A DNA stretch of 12,310 nucleotides from DSWT01 sp034433375 (GTDB taxonomy: Bacteria > Chloroflexota > Anaerolineae > B4-G1 > SLSP01). A program made the translations under genes and the position numbers. The notes under the pieces were generated by a model. It did no database searches, was not told the DNA's origin, and saw only the letters and a program-made list of their open reading frames with translations. Location of the stretch: contig DAOUAQ010000104.1 of the NCBI GenBank assembly GCA_034433375.1, positions 1 to 12,310 of the forward strand. The letters run 5' to 3'. The stretch's first letter is position 1, and each line of letters begins with the position of its first letter. Positions 1 to 5,306 of the stretch are shown one piece after another.

Positions 1-1497
1 GACGCCCGGTTCGGCGAGAACAACGACGCCGGCCCGCGAGACACCGACAACGATGGCGATCCCGACTACGTCGACCTCGACAGCGACGGTGACGGCACCG
101 ACGACATCGACGAAGCTGGCAACGGCGACCTGGACGCCGATAACGACGGCGACATCGACAACGCGACCGACAACGACAATGACGGCATCGCCGACGTCAT
201 CGACGACGATGACAACAACTTTGGCGGCCTGGGCACCGACACAACCGCCCCTGCGCCGGTTACCGTCACTGCGCCCATCAGCGGCACGGTCACCAATGAC
301 AACACACCGACCTTCACGGGCACCGGTGAACCGGGCGCTACGATCAAGGTCTACGACGCGGGTGGCAACGTCGTCTGCACCACCACCGTCAACCAGGACG
401 GTTCGTGGTCATGCACGCCAACTGTCCCGCTGGCCGAGGGCGAGCAGACCTTCGAGGTGACCCAGACCGACGCAGCCGGCAACGAGAGCTCCCCCGTCGA
501 AGTTATCCTCACCATCGACACAACCTCCTCTGCACCGGTCATCGTCACCGCGCCCATCAGCGACACGGTCACCAATGACAACACGCCCACCTTCGTGGGC
601 ACCGGCGAGCCGGGCGCTACGATCAAGGTCTACGACGCGGGCGGCAACGTCATCTGCACCACCACTGTCGCCGGCGACGGCAGTTGGTCCTGCACGCCCT
701 CTACGCCTCTGCCGGAAGGCAAGCAGACCTTCATAGTCACCCAGACCGACGCAGCCGGCAACGAGAGCGCCCCCACCCCTGTCACCGTCACCATCAACAC
801 CATCAACCTGCCGCCGGTCGCCGTGGATGACACCTTTGCCGTACCGGAGAGCGTGCCCGCGCAGCCCTCCAGCACGCTGGATGTGTTGGCGAACGACAGC
901 GACCCGAACGATGACGATCTGACTATCACAGCCGTCAGCGCGCCCGCGCACGGCGTCGCCACGACGGACGGGGCCACCATCGTCTACACGCCGACGGCCG
1001 GATACCTGGGCCAGGATACCTTCACCTACACCATCAGCGATGGTATGTATGAAGATACCGCGCAGGTGACCGTGACGGTGTCGCCGGTCGCCGATCTGGC
1101 GGTCGCGCAAACGGTACGCGGCACCATCAGTGGGCTGGAGTTCACCCTCGTCGCGCGCAACCTCGGCCCGCGCCCCGCCAACGGCGCTGTCATCTCCGAC
1201 ACCTTCCCGCCCAGCGTCGGCAACATCACCTGGACGTGCGTCGCAACAGGTGGGGCGGCGTGCCCCAACGCCAGCGGCAGCGGTCACATCGAGGAGACGT
1301 TGGCAACCTTCCCGTCGGGTGGCGTAGTGACATACACTGTAGCCGCTAATATCGTGGTCAGCGCCATCGAAAACAATACCGTGACCATCACGCCTCCGGC
1401 GGGCGTTTTCGACCTGAATCTCGCTAACAACACTGCCACACGGCCAACGCTGTACCGGATCATTCTCCCACTCGTCTTTAGGAACGCTACACCGTAG
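1..1497 (+). CDS. Secreted/surface modular protein (Ca-binding repeats, Ig-like, cadherin-like, DUF11), 5' partial
   Basis: The reading frame is open from base 1 to the TAG at 1495-1497 (498 visible residues), so the start and any signal peptide lie outside the window. Residues ~14-73 are Asp/Asn/Gly-rich (DTDNDGD, DLDSDGDG, DADNDGD, DNDNDG), like thrombospondin type 3 calcium-binding repeats. Residues ~83-175 and 176-268 are two near-identical Ig-like domains of the bacterial adhesin type (TNDNTPTFTGTGEPGATI; QTDAAGNES), each with two cysteines that could form a disulfide. Residues ~269-362 resemble cadherin-like/Big_9 domains (PPVAVDD, VLANDSDPN, YTPTAGYLGQDTFTYTISD). Residues ~363-482 resemble DUF11 (ARNLGPRPANGAVISDTFP). 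The protein ends in LPLVFRNATP with no LPXTG motif and no C-terminal membrane helix. Family knowledge points to an extracellular adhesive or structural role; the ligand is unknown. A strong terminator follows directly, so it is the last gene of its transcript. Confidence 0.9.
   Translation, partial: DARFGENNDAGPRDTDNDGDPDYVDLDSDGDGTDDIDEAGNGDLDADNDGDIDNATDNDNDGIADVIDDDDNNFGGLGTDTTAPAPVTVTAPISGTVTNDNTPTFTGTGEPGATIKVYDAGGNVVCTTTVNQDGSWSCTPTVPLAEGEQTFEVTQTDAAGNESSPVEVILTIDTTSSAPVIVTAPISDTVTNDNTPTFVGTGEPGATIKVYDAGGNVICTTTVAGDGSWSCTPSTPLPEGKQTFIVTQTDAAGNESAPTPVTVTINTINLPPVAVDDTFAVPESVPAQPSSTLDVLANDSDPNDDDLTITAVSAPAHGVATTDGATIVYTPTAGYLGQDTFTYTISDGMYEDTAQVTVTVSPVADLAVAQTVRGTISGLEFTLVARNLGPRPANGAVISDTFPPSVGNITWTCVATGGAACPNASGSGHIEETLATFPSGGVVTYTVAANIVVSAIENNTVTITPPAGVFDLNLANNTATRPTLYRIILPLVFRNATP
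244..801 (+). repeat. Two tandem 279-bp in-frame repeats encoding Ig-like domains
   Basis: Two copies (about 244-522 and 523-801) are offset by exactly 279 bp, or 93 codons. Anchors are GCGCCCATCAGC at 271 and 550, and ACCCAGACCGACGCAGCC at 460 and 739. By eye most bases match and many differences are at third codon positions. This fits recent duplication of one domain within the gene. More copies may lie upstream of the window. Confidence 0.9.
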
Positions 1498-1514
1498 TGT
1501 AGATTCCTCCTCAC

Positions 1515-1555
1515 AACGACCTGGCAGGTCTGGCTAACCTGCCAGGTCGTTTTTA
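1515..1555 (+). terminator. Rho-independent terminator after the surface-protein gene
   Basis: A perfect 14-bp stem is formed by 1516-1529 (ACGACCTGGCAGGT) and 1537-1550 (ACCTGCCAGGTCGT) with a 7-nt loop (CTGGCTA), followed at once by TTTTAT. It starts about 18 bp after the stop codon at 1497. The stem and adjacent T-run are the textbook intrinsic terminator arrangement. Confidence 0.92.
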
Positions 1556-1609
1556 TGCCGCCCCTATAGTGCGCGTTGACTATGCAAAGCAGGCGTTTCG
1601 CAGTATACT

Positions 1610-1726
1610 GTGCGTACCGTAACCTTTCAGCCACACAAGCCAAATGGAGGCAGCGAAATCAAAGCTGAACTGCGCGACATCCGCCGCAACCTCGCCGAGC
1701 GACAAGGCGCGCCGACAACAGAGTAA
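1610..1726 (+). other. Doubtful micro-ORF or coding remnant (up to 38 codons)
   Basis: This frame is open from a GTG at 1610 to TAA at 1724-1726. Its last 22 codons read IKAELRDIRRNLAERQGAP and onward, which has the charged, helix-forming composition of real protein. A GGAGG at 1646-1650 sits 7 nt before an ATC codon (1658), so only a very rare start codon would use that site; the GTG has no ribosome binding site. It may be a small gene, a decayed gene end, or chance. It lies in the same frame as, and 81 bp upstream of, the isomerase-like gene but is separated from it by the stop. Confidence 0.15.
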
Positions 1727-1807
1727 GGAGGCGTCTATAAGTCAAACACTACAAACCCCCAAAAAATCCATTTACTCAGCATAGCGCATACGAAAGGAGA
1801 AAATGCC

Positions 1808-2122
1808 ATGTTGTTTTTGCTCGATTTTCATGTGGAGTATCCCGAGACGATGTCCCAGAAGGACCTGTTTGCCATCTGGGCGCGCGAGGCTGATGCCGCA
1901 CTCGGCGCAAAGCAAGCCGGCGTCGTGGTGGACTTGTGGAAATGCGTCGGGATGCGGCGCATCGTGGCGGTGGTGAATGTGGACAGCCTCGATACGCTCG
2001 ATCAAATCTTGCTAGATCTGCCCATTATGAAGGAGCACGGCCACCACATGCACGTTGATGTCACGGCGCTGCGGCGTTATGAAGACTTCGCGGCGGACGT
2101 GAAGCAGCGGCTCGCGGAATAA
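1808..2122 (+). CDS. Muconolactone delta-isomerase-like small protein
   Basis: The 104-residue product opens with MLFLLDFHVEYPETM and contains LPIMKEHGHHMHVDVTAL. This pattern matches the muconolactone delta-isomerase (MIase) family: a first beta strand ending in a proline-containing loop, then [LF]PxxxxxxxDVxxL near the C-terminus. Family members are about 90-100 residues with a ferredoxin-like alpha+beta fold and act as cytoplasmic oligomers. The classical enzyme isomerises muconolactone in the beta-ketoadipate pathway, but no other gene of that pathway is present here, so the substrate should be regarded as unknown. The ATG is supported by AAAGGAG at 1793-1799, 8 nt upstream. The gene is monocistronic as far as can be seen and convergent with rocD. 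I am fairly sure of the family and not of the reaction. Confidence 0.8.
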   Translation: MLFLLDFHVEYPETMSQKDLFAIWAREADAALGAKQAGVVVDLWKCVGMRRIVAVVNVDSLDTLDQILLDLPIMKEHGHHMHVDVTALRRYEDFAADVKQRLAE

Positions 2123-2155
2123 GCAATCCCGCAGACTGACCGGCCTACCAAAAAC

Positions 2156-2194
2156 ACAGGTGCGGTGCGCTTTTGCAAAGCGTACCGCACCTCT
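2156..2194. terminator. Hairpin terminator between convergent genes, best for the minus strand
   Basis: The arms 2158-2173 and 2177-2192 pair over 16 bp with one G-T wobble and a 3-nt loop (TGC). On the minus strand the hairpin is followed by TGTGTTTTTGG (from the CCAAAAACACA at about 2148-2158), giving a T-run to end the rocD transcript, whose stop codon is at 2218. On the plus strand the trailing sequence is CTCATAAA, a poor U-tract, so termination of the isomerase-like transcript may be weaker. Confidence 0.8.
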
Positions 2195-2217
2195 CATAAA
2201 GCGATGCCTTTTTCGCG

Positions 2218-3420
2218 CTAAAGTGCCGTCAACACATCCTCAATGCGCTCGAACGCCCAGTCGAGATCGTCCTGCTCGATGACCAGCGGCGGGGCGAAGC
2301 GAATAACATGTTGGTGCGTCTCCTTGCACAGCAGACCGCGCGTCATCAACGCTTCGCAGAAGCGGCGCGCGCCGCCGGCCTCCGGGTACAGTTCCACGCC
2401 GATAAACAGGCCCTTGCCGCGCACCTCCTTGATGTGCGGACTGCGGATGGTGCGCAGTTTGCCCATCAGGTAATCGCCCATCTTGGCGGAATTCTCGATC
2501 ATCCCCTCTTCGACGAGCACCTTGAGCGCCACCCGCGCCGTCGCGCAGGCCAGCGGATTGCCGCCGAACGTGCTGCCGTGGTCGCCGGGCTGGAACACGC
2601 CGAGCACTTCCTTGTTGGAGAGCACCGCCGAGACCGGGTAGAACCCGCCGGAGAGGGCCTTGCCGATGAGCGTGAGGTCGGCTTCGACGCCCTCGTGTTC
2701 CTCAGCGAGCAGCTTGCCGGTGCGCCCCAGTCCCGTCTGGATTTCGTCGGTGATCATGGCGATGTCGTGCGCGGTGCAGATGCGGCGCACGTCGCGCAGA
2801 TAGCCGTCCGGCGGCACGATGATGCCGGCTTCGCCCTGGATCGGTTCGAGCATAAAGGCAACCGTGTTCGGCGTGATGGCTGCTTCCAACGCCGCCGCGT
2901 CGCCAAAGGGGATGATGACGAAGCCCGGCGTGAAGGGCGCATAGCCGTCGCGGTACTGTTCTTCGGTGCTGAAGCCGACGATGGTGATGGTGCGCCCGTG
3001 GAAGTTGTTGGCGCAGACGATGATCTCAGCCTGACCGTAGGGGATACCTTTGGTCTTGTACCCCCACTTGCGCACAGCTTTGATGCACGATTCCACGGCC
3101 TCCGCGCCGCTGTTCATCGGCAAGACCATGTGCGAGTGGGTCAGCTCGCACAGCTCCTTGTAGAGCAGACCCAACTGGTCGTTGCGAAACGCGCGCGACG
3201 TGAGCGTGAGGCGGTCAAGCTGTTCGCGCACCACCGCCGCGATTTTGGGGTGGCAGTGTCCCTGGTTCACCGCCGAGTAGGACGAGAGGAAATCCATATA
3301 GCGGTTGCCCTCCACGTCCCAGACCCAAATCCCCTGCCCACGCGTGAGTACTACGTCCAGTGGTTTGTAGTTCGTCGCGCCATACTGCTGTTCCAATGCA
3401 ATGTAATCTTGCGCTTTCAA
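2218..3420 (-). CDS. rocD: Ornithine aminotransferase (ornithine--oxo-acid transaminase)
   Basis: PLP-dependent class III aminotransferase that moves the delta-amino group of ornithine to 2-oxoglutarate, giving glutamate semialdehyde in arginine/ornithine breakdown toward proline and glutamate; it is cytosolic. Diagnostic stretches are YMDFLSSYSAVNQGHCHP, NSGAEAVESCIKAVRKWGY, FHGRT and ITDEIQTGLGRTG with the PLP-ring Asp at residue 225. The Schiff-base lysine is K254 in LIGKALSGGFYP, and STFGGNPLACA follows. The SSYSAVNQGHCHPKI and CIKAVRKWGY segments favour RocD over ArgD or GABA transaminase. I chose the TTG at 3420 because AGGAGGG lies 6 nt upstream; this gives 400 residues, the usual RocD length. 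An ATG at 3462 in the same frame would add 14 residues encoded largely by a heptamer repeat and has no ribosome binding site. The gene lies 118 bp downstream of tdh on the same strand and may be co-transcribed with it. Confidence 0.93.
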   Translation of the reverse strand: MKAQDYIALEQQYGATNYKPLDVVLTRGQGIWVWDVEGNRYMDFLSSYSAVNQGHCHPKIAAVVREQLDRLTLTSRAFRNDQLGLLYKELCELTHSHMVLPMNSGAEAVESCIKAVRKWGYKTKGIPYGQAEIIVCANNFHGRTITIVGFSTEEQYRDGYAPFTPGFVIIPFGDAAALEAAITPNTVAFMLEPIQGEAGIIVPPDGYLRDVRRICTAHDIAMITDEIQTGLGRTGKLLAEEHEGVEADLTLIGKALSGGFYPVSAVLSNKEVLGVFQPGDHGSTFGGNPLACATARVALKVLVEEGMIENSAKMGDYLMGKLRTIRSPHIKEVRGKGLFIGVELYPEAGGARRFCEALMTRGLLCKETHQHVIRFAPPLVIEQDDLDWAFERIEDVLTAL

Positions 3421-3426
3421 AAGAAT

Positions 3427-3433
3427 CCCTCCT
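3427..3433 (-). promoter_or_regulatory. Shine-Dalgarno site deciding the TTG start of rocD
   Basis: Read on the minus strand the sequence is AGGAGGG, then six bases (ATTCTT), then TTG. This near-perfect site sets the start at 3420 rather than at the upstream ATG (3462), which lies inside a heptamer array. Confidence 0.85.
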
Positions 3434-3441
3434 GTGAAGAT

Positions 3442-3476
3442 AGTCCGAAGTCCAAAGTCCAAAGTCGAAAGTCAAG
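3442..3476. repeat. Heptamer array 1: five tandem units of AGTCCAA type
   Basis: On the plus strand the units are AGTCCGA, AGTCCAA, AGTCCAA, AGTCGAA and AGTCAAG, with no spacers. The array lies in the 118-bp tdh-rocD gap, ending 22 bp upstream of the rocD start codon. The unit differs in sequence from the two other heptamer arrays in this window but has the same 7-bp period. Confidence 0.85.
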
Positions 3477-3538
3477 GAAAACTTGGCGTTCCTGGCAGCT
3501 AATGATGAACTCCTGCGAGAATGGTTGCAGGGTGAAGG

Positions 3539-4567
3539 TTAATCCACCCAGTTGAGGATGACTTTGCCGGAGTCGCCGGAGCGCATCACGGCGAAGGCTT
3601 CCTCAAACTCAGTGTAGTGGAACCGATGCGTGATGACCGGGCTGATGTCCAACCCCGTTTGGAGCATGGACTGCATCAGATACCATGTCTCGTACATTTC
3701 GCGCCCGTAGATGCCTTTGATGGTGAGCATGTTGAAAATGACGGTATTCCAATCAATCGACAGGTCGGCGGAGGGGATGCCGAGCATCGCAATTTTCCCG
3801 CCGTGGCACATATTCGCCAGCATATCGCGGAACGCCTGCCCGTTGCCCGACATTTCCAGCCCGACGTCGAAGCCTTCTTTCATCCCTAGCTCTTTCTGGA
3901 CTTGCGCGATGCTCTTTTCGCGGACATCCAACGCCACCGTAGCCCCCATTTTCTCCGCCAGCGCCAGGCGATAGGGGTTCAGGTCGGTGGTGACGACGTA
4001 ACGCGCGCCGGCGTGCCGGGCAATCGCCGTCGCCATAATGCCGATGGGACCGGCGCCCGTGATCAGCACGTCCTCGCCGAGGACTTTGAACGCGAGCGTC
4101 GTGTGCGTCGCGTTGCCGAAGGGGTCGAAAATGCTCAGGATGTCCAGCGGGATGCGCGGGTCGGCGTGCCACACATTGGTCACGGGGATGCACAGATATT
4201 CGGCGAATGCGCCGGGGCGATTGACGCCGACGCCCTGCGTCTGGTTGCACAAATGCCGCCGTCCCGCCAGACAGTTCCGGCAGCGCCCGCAGACGATGTG
4301 CCCCTCGCCGGAGACAACCTCGCCGATCTGCAAGTCGGGGACGTTGCTCCCCATCGCTGCCACCGTGCCCACAAACTCGTGGCCCACCACCATCGGCGCC
4401 GGGATGGTCTTCTGTGCCCAGGCGTCCCAATTCCAGATATGCACGTCCGTCCCACAGATGGCCGATTTATGCACCTTGATCAAAACATCGTTGATTCCCG
4501 GCTCAGGAACCGGGACATCCTCCAACCACAGCCCCTCTTGCGCGTATCGTTTCACCAAAGCTTTCAT
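3539..4567 (-). CDS. tdh: L-threonine 3-dehydrogenase (zinc, NAD-dependent)
   Basis: Medium-chain dehydrogenase that oxidises L-threonine with NAD+ to 2-amino-3-ketobutyrate, the first step of threonine breakdown to glycine and acetyl-CoA. At 342 residues it is close to E. coli Tdh (341). The catalytic zinc site is visible as C38 (AICGTDVHIWNWD) and H63-E64 (VVGHEF). The structural zinc site is C93, C96, C99 and C107 (CGRCRNC then HLC). The Rossmann dinucleotide motif is ITGAGPIGIMA. FDPFGNATHT and the WNWDAWAQKTI loop are typical of Tdh and separate it from sorbitol or alcohol dehydrogenases. The ATG follows AGAGG by 8 nt. The usual partner kbl (glycine C-acetyltransferase) is not adjacent; rocD is next on the strand. 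The gene is divergent from the cyclic-nucleotide-binding gene across 246 bp; I see no convincing promoter of its own. Confidence 0.95.
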   Translation of the reverse strand: MKALVKRYAQEGLWLEDVPVPEPGINDVLIKVHKSAICGTDVHIWNWDAWAQKTIPAPMVVGHEFVGTVAAMGSNVPDLQIGEVVSGEGHIVCGRCRNCLAGRRHLCNQTQGVGVNRPGAFAEYLCIPVTNVWHADPRIPLDILSIFDPFGNATHTTLAFKVLGEDVLITGAGPIGIMATAIARHAGARYVVTTDLNPYRLALAEKMGATVALDVREKSIAQVQKELGMKEGFDVGLEMSGNGQAFRDMLANMCHGGKIAMLGIPSADLSIDWNTVIFNMLTIKGIYGREMYETWYLMQSMLQTGLDISPVITHRFHYTEFEEAFAVMRSGDSGKVILNWVD

Positions 4568-4710
4568 CGTATTAACCTCTTTTCTTGATTGTCCATTTAC
4601 GCAACAGCTCTCACTACAAAGACTAACGCGAAATGCAAGGAATTCCAGTGCAAATCATCACGTTTCATCTTAGACAACGAGAACAATCAACCTGAAACGC
4701 AAGTTTTTCT

Positions 4711-4738
4711 TACGTTTTACGTTCTACGTTTTACGTTT
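4711..4738. repeat. Heptamer array 2: four tandem units of TACGTTT type
   Basis: The units are TACGTTT, TACGTTC, TACGTTT and TACGTTT. The array lies in the divergent region and ends 9 bp before the -35 hexamer of the plus-strand promoter at 4748. This position would suit an upstream activating or protein-binding element, but that function is only inferred from position. Confidence 0.85.
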
Positions 4739-4747
4739 GTAGAGTAT

Positions 4748-4775
4748 TTGCACACATCACCCGTTGGATTATAAT
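4748..4775 (+). promoter_or_regulatory. Predicted sigma70-type promoter for the cNMP-binding gene
   Basis: The -35 box is TTGCAC (4748-4753) and the -10 box is a perfect TATAAT (4770-4775), with a 16-bp spacer. A start of transcription around 4782 would leave a leader of about 30 nt before the ATG at 4814. The surrounding 4568-4813 region otherwise holds heptamer array 2 and AT-rich DNA with no gene. Confidence 0.75.
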
Positions 4776-4813
4776 AATGACTGTACTGAATCAGCCTGTT
4801 AAGGAGGAATTGT

Positions 4814-5251
4814 ATGGCAGACCTGGAACGGACAGCAGAAATTCTCGGAAAAGTTCCCCTGTTTGAAAGCCTGAAAAAGCGTCAACTCCAGAGCTTGGCG
4901 CGCATTTTCATTGACCGCCAGTGCGCGCCTGGTGAAGTGATCGTCCCCCAGGGGCGGGATGGATACGGCTTCTTCATCGTGGCCTCCGGGCGCGCGGAAG
5001 CCGTCCGCGAGAAGGCCGACGGCACAACCGCCGTGGTTAATACCTTCGGCCCTGGCGATTTCTTCGGCGAGTTGGCCCTGCTGGATAACGGCCCGCGCAC
5101 CGCGTCGGTCATCGCCATGGAAGAAACGGAATGTCTGATTCTCCCCCGCGAGAACTTCCTCGGCGTCCTGCGGCGCGATGGCGAAATGGCCGTGGATATC
5201 ATGGTCGAACTCGCCAAGCGTTTCCGCATGGCGCTGGATGCATACTACTAA
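4814..5251 (+). CDS. Stand-alone cyclic-nucleotide-binding domain protein (Crp-like sensor domain, no HTH)
   Basis: The 145 residues form one cNMP-binding domain (about 10-125) and little else. There is no C-terminal helix-turn-helix, so it is not a complete Crp/Fnr regulator. The phosphate-binding cassette is well conserved: GDFFGELALLDNGPRTASV, with G85-E86-L87-A88 and R95-T96-A97, the residues that contact the ribose and cyclic phosphate. FESLKKRQLQSLA and APGEVIVPQG match the family's N-terminal part. It should bind cAMP or cGMP in the cytoplasm and pass the signal on by protein contact. The start is secure: AAGGAGG at 4801-4807, 6 nt before ATG, behind a good promoter. The cyclase-family gene begins 52 bp downstream on the same strand, which makes a joint signalling role plausible. 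Confidence 0.88.
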   Translation: MADLERTAEILGKVPLFESLKKRQLQSLARIFIDRQCAPGEVIVPQGRDGYGFFIVASGRAEAVREKADGTTAVVNTFGPGDFFGELALLDNGPRTASVIAMEETECLILPRENFLGVLRRDGEMAVDIMVELAKRFRMALDAYY

Positions 5252-5306
5252 ATCATGAATCATGAATCATGATTCATGATTCATGATTCATGGTTCATGA
5301 ATCATG
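5251..5306. repeat. Heptamer array 3: eight units with internal orientation switch and 38-nt perfect palindrome
   Basis: The units are AATCATG x3 (5251-5271), ATTCATG x3 (5272-5292), GTTCATG and AATCATG (5300-5306). ATTCATG is a rotation of the reverse complement of AATCATG, so the array reverses orientation, and 5251-5288 reads identically on both strands. It fills the whole gap between two genes. Its first base is the last base of the upstream stop codon and its last three bases are the ATG of the cyclase gene. Confidence 0.95.

Larger units (their letters stand above)
1498..1807. other. Intergenic region, no confident gene
   Basis: These 310 bp lie between the surface-protein stop codon and the isomerase-like gene. 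After the terminator they hold a TTGACT (1576-1581) and a TATACT (1604-1609) hexamer that are 22 bp apart, which is too far for a normal sigma70 promoter. A weaker pair follows: CCGACA (1712-1717), 18 bp, TATAAG (1736-1741). There is also a doubtful micro-ORF ending at 1726. The last bases carry AAAGGAG (1793-1799), a good ribosome binding site for the gene at 1808. Which of these elements drives that gene is unclear. Confidence 0.6.

Noticed and set aside
409..1287. Long minus-strand frame (292 codons) opposite the surface-protein gene
   Set aside because: It is the shadow of a GC-rich gene with domain-level evidence on the plus strand; its translation is Arg/Gly/Val/Asp-rich with no recognisable motif.
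1576..1609. TTGACT ... TATACT as a sigma70 promoter
   Set aside because: Each hexamer is good, but the 22-bp spacer is well outside the usual 16-18 bp.
3421..3462. ATG at 3462 as the rocD start
   Set aside because: It lies within a heptamer array, lacks a ribosome binding site and would add 14 atypical residues; the TTG at 3420 has an AGGAGGG 6 nt upstream.
2308..3555. Long plus-strand frame (415 codons) opposite rocD
   Set aside because: rocD has PLP-site motifs and a good ribosome binding site; the opposite frame gives low-complexity Arg/Ala/Asp/Val-rich protein and runs through the heptamer array.
3442..5306. Heptamer arrays as CRISPR or phage attachment sites
   Set aside because: Units are 7 bp with no spacers, no cas or integrase genes are nearby, and the three arrays differ in sequence.
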